10,329 nucleotides of DNA from Defluviicoccus sp. GTDB taxonomy: Bacteria > Pseudomonadota > Alphaproteobacteria > MPNO01. The stretch spans positions 1-10,329 of the forward strand of contig JAPPHW010000422.1 in the NCBI GenBank assembly GCA_028820945.1, in the 5' to 3' direction. This document shows, one piece after another, positions 1 through 7,245 of this stretch; the stretch's first letter is position 1; the number at the start of each line of letters is the position of its first letter. Made by a program: the position numbers and the translations under genes. Below the pieces are notes generated by a model that was given only the letters and a program-made list of their open reading frames with translations, made no database searches and was not told the origin of the DNA.

Positions 1-345
1 AACATGCTGGGCCGCGGCCAGACCATCCAGGGGCTCGACGAATCGAAGGCGGTCTTCATGGAGCTGGAGCAGGGCCAGTTCTCGATGCACAAGGAGCGCA
101 CCGCGCACGCGTCCTATCCCAACAACTCGACCGAGACCCGCGTCGGCTATTCGTTCTTCCTGATCCCGCCGCACGTCAAGTCGACGCTGGAACGCCGGCC
201 GGCGACGCTGGTCCGCGGGGTCGACGAGTATAATCACTGGGATACCGACCCGGTGCCGACCGAGGACCGCCTGCCCGACCTGATCAAGATGATGCTGGCG
301 CACAACGCGCAATACACCGACCCGCAGTTCAGGCAGCGGGCCTGA
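1..345 (+). CDS. Phytanoyl-CoA dioxygenase (PhyH) family protein, 3' end only
   Basis: This is the C-terminal part of a PhyH-like non-haem Fe(II)/2-oxoglutarate oxygenase; the reading frame is open at the window edge, so the start lies upstream. Such enzymes hydroxylate small or acyl substrates in the cytoplasm using 2-oxoglutarate and O2. The visible piece holds the distal half of the active site. In the stretch MHKERTAHASYPNNSTETR, the His encoded at 106-108 is the likely third iron ligand. The Arg 11 residues later (139-141) is at the spacing of the 2-oxoglutarate-binding Arg in human PhyH (H264 and R275). The segment after it, VGYSFFLIPP, fits a core beta strand. The HxD pair that completes the iron site must lie upstream and cannot be checked. 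The first Met codon (4-6) is not likely to be the true start, because the fold needs about 150-200 residues before this point. The substrate cannot be told from this fragment. Confidence 0.85.
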   Translation, partial: NMLGRGQTIQGLDESKAVFMELEQGQFSMHKERTAHASYPNNSTETRVGYSFFLIPPHVKSTLERRPATLVRGVDEYNHWDTDPVPTEDRLPDLIKMMLAHNAQYTDPQFRQRA

Positions 346-347
346 CC

Positions 348-352
348 GGAGG
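348..352 (+). promoter_or_regulatory. Ribosome binding site for the small ORF at 357
   Basis: GGAGG, extending to GGAGGGG at 348-354, lies 4 nt before a TTG codon at 357 and just after the stop of the oxygenase gene. This purine-rich box is the main reason for treating the TTG-initiated ORF as translated. The spacing is short, so the start is not certain. Confidence 0.4.
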
Positions 353-356
353 GGTC

Positions 357-488
357 TTGGGCAAGAGCGAATATCTGCTGATAGGCGGGCTGCTCTTTCT
401 CGGCGCGGCGTCGCTGCCGCTGGTCAAGGATGTCTATCTGGTCCAGGACATCGTGCTCGCGATCTGCAGCGGGCTCGGATTCCAGTAG
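357..488 (+). CDS. Possible small single-span membrane protein (43 aa), TTG start
   Basis: I do not recognise a family. The frame begins at TTG 357 and ends at TAG 486-488, giving 43 residues. After a short polar start (GKSEY) comes a hydrophobic run, LLIGGLLFLGAASLPLV, long enough for one membrane span, then a mixed tail ending CSGLGFQ. Codon choice is G/C-rich at third positions, like the genes around it. The gap to the upstream oxygenase stop is only 11 nt and holds a good GGAGG box, so the two would be translated from one transcript. There is no ATG in this frame near the start. It could be a spurious open frame, since 43 codons is short; the ribosome binding site, the coherent hydrophobic segment and the lack of any other gene here favour a real gene. 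Confidence 0.45.
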   Translation: MGKSEYLLIGGLLFLGAASLPLVKDVYLVQDIVLAICSGLGFQ

Positions 489-506
489 GCCGGCCCGTCG
501 AGCGCT

Positions 507-2570
507 TCAGCGCCCCTCCCGCCGCCAGGCGAGCATCAGCGCGCCGACGCCGAGCAGCAGCAGCACGAGCGGCGGCAGCACCGGTATCTCCGCGATGCTG
601 GTCACCCGGTAGTCGCGGTTCGCCACCAGCCCCATCCAGCCCGGTCCCGAGGCGAGACGGTCCGGCCGGACCCGCCGGAACGAGGGCAGGCCGTCCGACA
701 GCCATTCGATCCCGCCGCCGGTCCGCGCGGCGACTCCCGAGAGCTTGTCGGCGGTGGTGCGCATGTCGGCGAATTCCACCGGGTTCAGGCTCCTGACCGC
801 CGTCAGTGCCGTCCGTTCTCCGTCGGTCACGCGGTAGAGCCCCGATTCCTCCGGAACCACCGTGGCGCGGGCCCGGCCGCCGCCTTCTTCCTCGAGAGAT
901 ACCGAAATCGTCTTGCCCGAGGGCGCGGTGACCTCGACCTCGGGGTGGCGGCGATCGAGGCTGCGCCGCACGATCGTGAGTCCGCGCCCGTCGGCGACGA
1001 CGCGCAGATCGTTCTCCTCGAGGTCGGGCTCCTTCATCAGCCAGTGAGAGAGCCGGCGCAGGATCTCGGAATGGGGCCCTCCGGTCTCGAAGCCGCGCGC
1101 CCACAGCCAGATATGGTCGCTCAGGAACTGCGCGACGCGCCCTTCGCCCACCCGGTCGACGATGAGAAGCGGCCTCTCGCCCGCGCCGTGCATCAGAACG
1201 GTCCCGCGCGGCGCGCCGACCTCGATATGGCGGAACCAGCGGCCCCAGCGCGATCTCCCGCCGGCTTCGCCGAACAGATCCGCGGTCACCGGGTGGCGGC
1301 CGCCGATATCGGTGACGACGGGCTTGAATCCGCGCTCCACGATCTGGCCGGTCGGCGCGCCGGGAAGAATCTCCCCCAGCGGCGTCCGATAGAGGCTCAG
1401 CGCGGATGCGAAGCCCGGCCCCGCCACTTCCAGCACCGCGCCGCCCTTCTCCACGAAGCGCGCGATATTGTCGAGATAGATCGCCGGCAACACGCCGCGG
1501 CGGCGATAGCGGTCGAAGATGATCAGGTCGAAATCCTCTAGCTTGACCTCGAACAGCTCGCGAATGGGGAAGGCGATCAGCGACAGCTCGCGGACCGGGG
1601 TCGCGTCCAGCTTCTCCGGCGGGCGCAGGATGGTGAAGTGCACCAGGTCGACCGACGGGTCGGCCTTGAGGAAGTTGCGCCAGACCCGGCCTCCCGGATG
1701 CGGCTCGCCCGAGACCAGCAGGACGCGGAGCCGTTCGCGCACGCCGGAAATCTCGACCACGTTCCGGTTGTTGACGGTCGTCAGCTCGCCCGGCCTGCCC
1801 TCGACTTCCAGCTCGAAAATGTTGAACCCGGCGTGATCGATCTCGACCTCGATCTTCTGCGCGGCACCCACCGTCACATCGAGCCGGCGGACCTGCTTGC
1901 CGTCGCGGGCGATGGAGAGCCGCGCCCGGCCCCCGGCAGCGGCCGCGTCCTCGATCCGGACCTCGATCTGCGCCTTGGTGCCGACCAGCCCGAAGCTCGG
2001 CGCCTTGTCGACGAACAGGATCCGGTCGTGCTCGCCGCGCCTGCCGTTGAGCAGCACGTGCAGCGGCCCGGCGAAGGGAAGGGCGTCCTCGGCGCCGGGA
2101 ACGTCGTGAACCTGGCCGTCGGTCAGCAGCACGGTTCCGGCCATGCGCCGGCGCGACGTGCTCGACAGGCTGCGGCCCAGCGCCTCGAACAGCCGCGTGC
2201 CCTCGCCGGTGCCGGCGACCGCGCTCTGCTCCGATCCCGTCCAGATAACGCGAACATCGAGATTGTTGAGTTTTTTCAACTTCGCAAGCGATTCCTCCAA
2301 AGTGTATTCGGAGCGTTTGCGGCGGCCGTCGATCTTCTGGCTGTCGGACTCGTCGACCACCACGGTGACCAGGTCCGGGATCGGCTCGCGCTCCTCCTCG
2401 ACCAGCGCCGGGTTGGCCAGGGCGAGCCACAGCGCGGCGAGGGCGAGGCTCCGCCAGCCCAGCCCGCGGGCGCGTGTGACAGCACACAGCGCGAGCACGC
2501 CGAGCGCGAGCGCGCCGGCGGCGGCGAGCACGATCCAGTCGAACATCGGCGCGAAGGCGATCGAGGTCAT
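507..2570 (-). CDS. Membrane-anchored VWA and amidotransferase-like protein of the MoxR cluster (687 aa)
   Basis: This is the last gene of the MoxR operon. Residues 12-30 and about 40-54 are membrane spans separated by a basic loop (VTRARGLGWR), and residues 664-682 form a C-terminal span followed by a basic tail (WRREGR). By the positive-inside rule the large middle part is periplasmic. After span 2 comes a VWA-like fold with an intact metal-site motif D73-E-S75-D-S77 and a later TDG (D151). Residues 280-410 resemble a class I amidotransferase-like Rossmann domain (RVLLVSGEP, FDLIIFDRY, EKGGAVLEVAGPG), but with no nucleophilic Cys at the expected turn, so it is probably a binding or structural domain. 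The start is ATG at 2570, inside the stop of the upstream gene (ATGA). No clear Shine-Dalgarno box precedes it, so re-initiation after the DUF4159 gene is likely. A longer open frame in another minus phase (424-2487) is a shadow. Function is unknown; the operon suggests a partner of the MoxR ATPase. Confidence 0.88.
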   Translation of the reverse strand: MTSIAFAPMFDWIVLAAAGALALGVLALCAVTRARGLGWRSLALAALWLALANPALVEEEREPIPDLVTVVVDESDSQKIDGRRKRSEYTLEESLAKLKKLNNLDVRVIWTGSEQSAVAGTGEGTRLFEALGRSLSSTSRRRMAGTVLLTDGQVHDVPGAEDALPFAGPLHVLLNGRRGEHDRILFVDKAPSFGLVGTKAQIEVRIEDAAAAGGRARLSIARDGKQVRRLDVTVGAAQKIEVEIDHAGFNIFELEVEGRPGELTTVNNRNVVEISGVRERLRVLLVSGEPHPGGRVWRNFLKADPSVDLVHFTILRPPEKLDATPVRELSLIAFPIRELFEVKLEDFDLIIFDRYRRRGVLPAIYLDNIARFVEKGGAVLEVAGPGFASALSLYRTPLGEILPGAPTGQIVERGFKPVVTDIGGRHPVTADLFGEAGGRSRWGRWFRHIEVGAPRGTVLMHGAGERPLLIVDRVGEGRVAQFLSDHIWLWARGFETGGPHSEILRRLSHWLMKEPDLEENDLRVVADGRGLTIVRRSLDRRHPEVEVTAPSGKTISVSLEEEGGGRARATVVPEESGLYRVTDGERTALTAVRSLNPVEFADMRTTADKLSGVAARTGGGIEWLSDGLPSFRRVRPDRLASGPGWMGLVANRDYRVTSIAEIPVLPPLVLLLLGVGALMLAWRREGR

Positions 2571-5329
2571 TGGCCGAGTCGTTCGATGATCGCCGGCACG
2601 TGAACCTGGTCGGTCTTGTAGTTGCCGGTGAGCGCGTACATCACCCAGTTGACCCCGAACCGATAGGCCATCTCGCGCTGCATCTCGCCCCGCGGGACCA
2701 CCGGGAACATCGCCGCGCCGAGCCGGTCGACGGCCCAGGCGCCGGACCAGTCGTTGGACCCGATGATCACCGACGAGACGCCGTCATTGTGCCGCCCGCC
2801 GCGCCGCTCGACCCAGACCCGCCCGCCGCTCCAGCGTCCGGGGAAGTCGCTCAGCAGGTAGAACGCCTTGGTCAGCACGTGGTCCCGGGGCACCGGGATC
2901 AGGGTGGAGATATCCAGTCCCCGCAGCAGGAGGCGCAGATGCCGGCCGGCGGGTCCTTCGCCGCCCAGCGTACCGACCGCGAAATCGCCCCGCTCGCGGG
3001 TGTCGAACAGGATCGTCCCGCCGCTTCTCATGTATCGGTTGAGCTTTTCCTGCGCCCGGTCGGACGGCGGGACCTGCTGGATCGAAACCGCCCAGTAGAG
3101 CAGGGGGAAGAAGGCGAGCTCGTCGCGCTCGATGTCGACGCCGAGCGGCTCCGCCGGCTCGACGGAGGTTCGCTGGCGGAGCACCCGGCTGAGACCGGCA
3201 AGCCCCGCGCGGGAGACCCGGTCGGCGGAGCTGTCTCCGGTTATCACATAGGCGAGGCCGGTCTCGAGAGTGGCGCGCAGCGCACGCGCGTCGATTCCCG
3301 TTCGCGTCCCGGTTCCCGTCGTCTGGGCGTCCGCCGGTCCGCCCATCGCGAGGACGGCGAGCGCCAGGGCCGAAACCGTCCCGACGGCTGCCTTCGCCGG
3401 GCGCAGCCGCAACAGCCCGCGCATGACGAGGCCGATCGCGGTGTCGGCGATCGCGAGGAGCAGGGCGGCGAGCAGCAGCCACGGCGCCAGGGACAGCGCG
3501 GTTTCGCTTTTCTTGAAGCCGATCCGGCCAATACCCTCCGGCAACGGGCCGAGCGCCTCCAGCGTCTTGACACCGTCCGACAGGTTGAGCGCCTGACGCG
3601 CGGTGTCGCTGCCGTAGTAGCCGGGCGGCGAGGCCGGACCCGGCGCGGGCGCGACCGCCGCACGCGGCGAGATGGCGCCGGCCGAAGGCGGGGGATCGCC
3701 CAGGACCCCGTACCCGTTCAACGACTGGAGAGGCGGCAGGGTCGCCTTGGAGTCTTCCTCTATGACGCCCTGCGACAGGTCGACGATGCGCCGCAGCAGG
3801 TCCACGAACAGACCCGAAATCGGCAGGTTCGACCACTCTGTGTTGGCGGTTACGTGGACCAGAATCAGCCAGCCCAGGCCGTTCCGCTGGGCGGTGATCA
3901 GCGGAGTTCCGTCGCTGAGGCGTGCCCAGGTCCTCTCGTTCAGCTCGAGAGAGGGCTCGGCAAGCACCTGGCGCCGAACCCTGACATCGCGCGGAACAGG
4001 GAGGCCGAAGAACGGGCTCGCCTCCTCGAACGGGGCGAGCCGCGCGGGCGCGGTCCACGACAGCGCGCCGCCGAGGACGCGCCCGCCGCTGCGCAACTCC
4101 ACGGGCAACAGCGTATCGGCGTTGCGCGCGAGTTTCGGGCCGGAAAAGCGAACGACCACGCCGCCGCGCTCGATCCAGCGCGCGAGGCCGTCGGTTTGCT
4201 CGCCGCTGAGCTTGCCGATATCGGCGAGCACGATGACGGCATGGGGCTTCGTCACCAGCTCGCCGACCGAACCCCGGGTCACCTCGCTGAACGGCTGCAA
4301 CGCCCGCTGGAGATAGTAGAGTGCGCTCAACAGCGGCTGGTCGGTGTCCACCGTGCCGCCGGATACCAGGCCGACCGGGCGCCGCCGCCATCGCTCATCG
4401 AGCAGGAAGGCGCCCGCCGCGGTGTTCTCGTCCTCGATTTCCAGCCGGGCGATGGCGTTTCTGAGCCTGGGCGGCAAGGCGAACCGGACCCCGCTCTGCC
4501 GGTTGCCCGGTTCGAACGAGACTCTCTGGCGCTCCAGCACGCGGCCGTCCTCGGCGACCGCGCGAACCCAGCGCGCGGGGCGCTCGCGGTCGTCGGCGCG
4601 TTCCACCACCGCCTCGATCCCGTCCGGATCGCTTCCCGACACTCTTAGCAAGAGCGCGGTCGCGGACGGATCGGAGACGACCACGTCGAGGCTCCCGAAG
4701 CGCTGCATGCGCCGCGCGAGCTCCTGGGTTTGCGGAGTCTCCGTCCCGTCGCTCAGCCACACCGTATGCGCCGAGCCATCGACGGAGAGCGATTCGGCGG
4801 CGGTGAGCGCGGCGCCATGATCGGCGGGCCAGGGCAGGGATTCGGCCGCCCGCAGGACCTCACGCGCCTCGTCAGCCCGCAACGGATCGGAAAAGGCCAC
4901 CGGTCCGCCCGCCGTGCCGCGCGCCGTGGTCAAGAGGCGCACCGGGCGGTTCTCGCTCTCCGCGCGGTCCAGCCACTCGTTCCACGCAGCCACGCGATCC
5001 TGCCAGTTGCGCGCCGATGCCCATCCGTTGTCCACGATCAGGATCAGCGGGCCGGTGCCCCGCAATCCCTCGTTCGGGTTGATGACCGGGCCGGAGACGG
5101 CGAGCACGATGAGCGCGGCGATAAGGCTGCGGAGCACGATCAGCCAGAGCGGCGTGCGGGCCGGCGATTCCTCCGGCGATCGCAGACCCAGAACGAACCG
5201 GATCGGCGGAAACGCCACCAGCCTCGGCGCCGGGGGAGTGACGCGAAGCAGCCACCAGATCAGCGGCAGGACGAGCCCGGCGAGCAGAAACCAGGGGGCG
5301 GCGAAGCCGAGCGCGCCGAGGCCGAACAC
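2567..5329 (-). CDS. BatA-like N-terminus, degenerate VWA, amidotransferase-like and DUF4159 protein (920 aa), GTG start
   Basis: This is a large inner-membrane protein. Residues 7-28 and 61-80 are the paired spans of the BatA/aerotolerance N-terminal domain, with a basic loop between them. A VWA-like region follows (LILIVD at 95-100, WLSDG at 191-195), but the DxSxS metal site reads D100-N-G-W-A, so both serines are lost. Residues 316-410 look like an amidotransferase fold (VGLVSGG, AVIVLADIG, RGGVVVRFSGP) without a catalytic Cys. A Pro/Ala/Gly-rich linker (541-571) leads to span 3 (613-635), a basic loop (RGLLRLRPAK) and hydrophobic segment 647-663 ending in a signal-peptidase-like ADA-Q. 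Residues 670-920 are the DUF4159 domain (FFPLLYWAVS, RYMRSGGTILFDTRE). Topology predicts that both large parts are periplasmic. The GTG start at 5327-5329 has GAGG 8 nt upstream. It sits 3 nt after the DUF58 stop and overlaps the next gene by 4 nt. The family is recognised; the function is not known. Confidence 0.9.
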   Translation of the reverse strand: MFGLGALGFAAPWFLLAGLVLPLIWWLLRVTPPAPRLVAFPPIRFVLGLRSPEESPARTPLWLIVLRSLIAALIVLAVSGPVINPNEGLRGTGPLILIVDNGWASARNWQDRVAAWNEWLDRAESENRPVRLLTTARGTAGGPVAFSDPLRADEAREVLRAAESLPWPADHGAALTAAESLSVDGSAHTVWLSDGTETPQTQELARRMQRFGSLDVVVSDPSATALLLRVSGSDPDGIEAVVERADDRERPARWVRAVAEDGRVLERQRVSFEPGNRQSGVRFALPPRLRNAIARLEIEDENTAAGAFLLDERWRRRPVGLVSGGTVDTDQPLLSALYYLQRALQPFSEVTRGSVGELVTKPHAVIVLADIGKLSGEQTDGLARWIERGGVVVRFSGPKLARNADTLLPVELRSGGRVLGGALSWTAPARLAPFEEASPFFGLPVPRDVRVRRQVLAEPSLELNERTWARLSDGTPLITAQRNGLGWLILVHVTANTEWSNLPISGLFVDLLRRIVDLSQGVIEEDSKATLPPLQSLNGYGVLGDPPPSAGAISPRAAVAPAPGPASPPGYYGSDTARQALNLSDGVKTLEALGPLPEGIGRIGFKKSETALSLAPWLLLAALLLAIADTAIGLVMRGLLRLRPAKAAVGTVSALALAVLAMGGPADAQTTGTGTRTGIDARALRATLETGLAYVITGDSSADRVSRAGLAGLSRVLRQRTSVEPAEPLGVDIERDELAFFPLLYWAVSIQQVPPSDRAQEKLNRYMRSGGTILFDTRERGDFAVGTLGGEGPAGRHLRLLLRGLDISTLIPVPRDHVLTKAFYLLSDFPGRWSGGRVWVERRGGRHNDGVSSVIIGSNDWSGAWAVDRLGAAMFPVVPRGEMQREMAYRFGVNWVMYALTGNYKTDQVHVPAIIERLGQ

Positions 5330-5332
5330 GGG

Positions 5333-6247
5333 TCACGCCTCGGGCGGCGCGAGCGCCGCGTGGAGCGAGAGCAGCGCTGTCTGCGGCGGTTGCTCGGTCA
5401 CGTGCGCGGCGCATGTCCATCCGAGCGAGCGTGCAAGCGCGCCGAGACCGTCCCGGTGGCGTCGCATTGCATCGGCATAGTCCTCGCGGATGCCGCCGAC
5501 CCGTCCGATCACGATGCTGCCCTCGTTCTCCAGCCCTTCGAAGCGGACGCGCCCGTCGAACGGAAGCGACAGCTCGGCCGGATCGATTACCTGCAGGAGG
5601 TGGCCTTCCACCCCCATGGCCGCGAACTCGCGCACCCTTTCCTCGATGTCGGCGAGCGGGGACAGCATGTCGCCGACGATCGCCAGCCGGGCGTGGCGGG
5701 GCAGCGGTTCGACGGTCGGCAGGCTGCGGTCTTCTTCCAACGCGCGCACCAAGTGTCCGGTGAAGCGCTCGAGGGCGCCGCGGCCATTGTCGGGTGCCAA
5801 CCCGGATCCCAGCAAGGAAATTTGCTCTCCGCCGCGGACCAGCAAAATGGCCAGCGCCAGCGCGAGGACGGCGGCGCGGTGGCGCTTGTCCGGCCATCGC
5901 GGATCCGACCGGAAGCGCATCGACGGCGAGCCGTCGCACCAGATCCAAACGCTCTGGGCCGCTTCCCACTCGGTCTCGCGGACATAGGCGAAGCGCGACT
6001 TCGCGGTCTGGCGCCAGTCGATCGACTGCGCGCTGTCGCCCGGCTGGTACTGGCGGAACTGCCAGAACGTGTCTCCCCGGCCGACCCGGCGGCGTCCGTG
6101 GATTCCGGCGATGACCGAGGATGCGATCCGATCCGCCTCCACCATGAGGTCGGGAATCCGCTCGGCCGCTTCCTCGGCGCTCCGCCGGAGCGCCGGCGCG
6201 GCGCGGTTCGAGGATGTGCCGATTCGGTCTAGCCGAGGGGTGCGCAC
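5333..6247 (-). CDS. DUF58 domain protein (304 aa), GTG start
   Basis: This is a soluble DUF58 protein, the usual partner of MoxR ATPases. The DUF58 signature is clear: GRRRVGRGDTFWQFRQYQPG (51-70), then IDWRQTAKS (76-84) and VRETEWE (89-95). It runs directly into a VWA-like core with an intact DxSxS metal-site motif, D105-G-S107-P-S109. I see no membrane span, so it is probably cytoplasmic, unlike longer DUF58 proteins that carry two N-terminal spans. In the family this protein is thought to work with the ATPase on a shared client, but no biochemical role is established. The GTG at 6245-6247 is the furthest-upstream plausible start. It gives the N-terminal helix (LRRSAEEAAERIPDLMVEADRI) that homologues have, and a GGAAG box lies about 3 nt before it. 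It overlaps the end of the ATPase gene by 19 nt. The next internal Met (residue 35) would cut into the conserved helix. Confidence 0.9.
   Translation of the reverse strand: MRTPRLDRIGTSSNRAAPALRRSAEEAAERIPDLMVEADRIASSVIAGIHGRRRVGRGDTFWQFRQYQPGDSAQSIDWRQTAKSRFAYVRETEWEAAQSVWIWCDGSPSMRFRSDPRWPDKRHRAAVLALALAILLVRGGEQISLLGSGLAPDNGRGALERFTGHLVRALEEDRSLPTVEPLPRHARLAIVGDMLSPLADIEERVREFAAMGVEGHLLQVIDPAELSLPFDGRVRFEGLENEGSIVIGRVGGIREDYADAMRRHRDGLGALARSLGWTCAAHVTEQPPQTALLSLHAALAPPEA
5338..5341 (-). promoter_or_regulatory. Ribosome binding site deciding the GTG start of the DUF4159 gene
   Basis: On the minus strand GAGG sits 8 nt before the GTG at 5327-5329, inside the last codons of the DUF58 gene. 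Standard spacing supports GTG as the true start and implies translation coupled to DUF58. Confidence 0.55.
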
Positions 6248-7245
6248 AGTCTTCCGATGATGTCGTCTACCGTGATTCCGTCGGCGCGCGCGGCGAAGGT
6301 GACCGCCATGCGGTGGCGCAGGACCGGGCCGGCCAGCGCCAGCACGTCGTCGAGGGACGGCGCGAGCCGGCCGTCCAGCAACGCGCGGGCACGGCTCGCC
6401 AGCATCAGCGCCTGACTCGCGCGCGGTCCGGGGCCCCAGGCCACCTGGCCCGGCAGCTCAGGCAGATCGGACGTGTCGGGCCGGCCGCGCCGGACGAGGT
6501 CGAGTATGCCCTCGACCACCGATTCGCCCACCGGAATCGCGCGGACGAGCTGCTGGGCGGCGCGAAGTTCTTCGCCGGTCATCACCTGCTCGGCCGGCGG
6601 CTGCGCGGCGCCGGTGGTCGCCACGAGCATCTGGCGTTCCGCGCCCAGTTCCGGATAGTCGATGTCGATCTGCAGCAGGAAACGGTCGAGCTGCGCCTCC
6701 GGCAGCGGGTAGGTTCCCTCCTGCTCGAGCGGGTTCTGCGTCGCCAGAACGTGGAACGGCAGCGGCAGCGGGTGATAGCGCCCGGCGACGGAGACGCGCT
6801 GCTCCTGCATCGCCTGGAGCAGCGCCGACTGGGTCCTCGGGCTCGCCCGGTTTATTTCGTCGGCCATCAGGAGCTGGGCGAAGACGGGACCCTGGATGAA
6901 GCGGAACCCGCGGCGTCCCGATTCGCTCTCCTCCATGACTTCGGAGCCCAGAATGTCGGCCGGCATGAGGTCGGGCGTGAACTGGACCCGCTTGTCGTCG
7001 AGCCCCAGCACCGTGCCGAGCGTTTCGACGAGCCGCGTCTTGCCAAGTCCCGGAAATCCGATCAGCAGGGCGTGACCGCCCGCGAGAAGGGTGATAAGGG
7101 TTTGCTCGACGACCTGTTCCTGGCCGAAGATCACGCGGCCGATCCGGTCGCGGACCATCGCCATGCGGTGGCCGAGCGCCTCGATTTCGGTCGCCCTGGG
7201 CGGCGCGTCGATGGGGGTCGGTCGGTCGATTGGCATATCCGGCAC
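6229..7245 (-). CDS. MoxR family AAA+ ATPase (338 aa), first gene of the operon
   Basis: This is a cytoplasmic AAA+ ATPase of the MoxR family, thought to act as a chaperone-like motor for VWA-domain partners encoded beside it. Numbering from the GTG: Walker A GFPGLGKT at 63-70; Walker B LLMADEINRA with D129 and E130; sensor 1 ATQNP at 168-172; EAQLDRF at 183-189, with R188 a candidate arginine finger; and sensor 2 GPRASQAL at 273-280. The nearby LLQAMQEQRVSV is also typical. Length fits the family (about 300-340). The frame stays open for another 970 nt upstream, but that part is antisense to the + strand genes and has no family resemblance. I chose GTG at 7243-7245 because GAGG lies 5 nt upstream; ATG at 7234-7236 is the alternative, nine bases shorter, with the box 14 nt away. 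The stop (TAG) lies inside the start of DUF58. Confidence 0.92.
   Translation of the reverse strand: MPDMPIDRPTPIDAPPRATEIEALGHRMAMVRDRIGRVIFGQEQVVEQTLITLLAGGHALLIGFPGLGKTRLVETLGTVLGLDDKRVQFTPDLMPADILGSEVMEESESGRRGFRFIQGPVFAQLLMADEINRASPRTQSALLQAMQEQRVSVAGRYHPLPLPFHVLATQNPLEQEGTYPLPEAQLDRFLLQIDIDYPELGAERQMLVATTGAAQPPAEQVMTGEELRAAQQLVRAIPVGESVVEGILDLVRRGRPDTSDLPELPGQVAWGPGPRASQALMLASRARALLDGRLAPSLDDVLALAGPVLRHRMAVTFAARADGITVDDIIGRLCAPLG

Noticed and set aside
489..516. Possible bidirectional terminator between the convergent genes (GCGC-TTCA-GCGC at 502-513)
   Set aside because: The stem is only four base pairs and no T-run follows on either strand, so it is not a convincing intrinsic terminator.
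2262..2284. Locally AT-rich hairpin-like stretch GTTGAGTTTTTTCAAC
   Set aside because: It lies inside the VWA gene and is explained by Lys, Leu and Asn codons (KLKKLNN). There is no sign of an inserted element or of a gene end.
424..2487. 687-codon minus-strand frame overlapping the VWA protein in another phase
   Set aside because: It is extremely Arg/Gly/Ala-rich with no domain signal. The 507-2570 frame has membrane spans, a VWA metal site and the ATGA junction. The equal length is coincidence.
3616..3708. Pro/Ala/Gly-rich stretch in the DUF4159 protein as a possible repeat
   Set aside because: There is no repeating unit. It is best read as a flexible linker between the amidotransferase-like domain and the third membrane span.
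2570..4648. 692-codon open frame on the plus strand opposite the DUF4159 gene
   Set aside because: Composition is dominated by Arg, Gln, Glu, Ala and Gly with no recognisable domain, as expected for the antisense of a GC-rich coding sequence. The minus-strand frame has clear domains.
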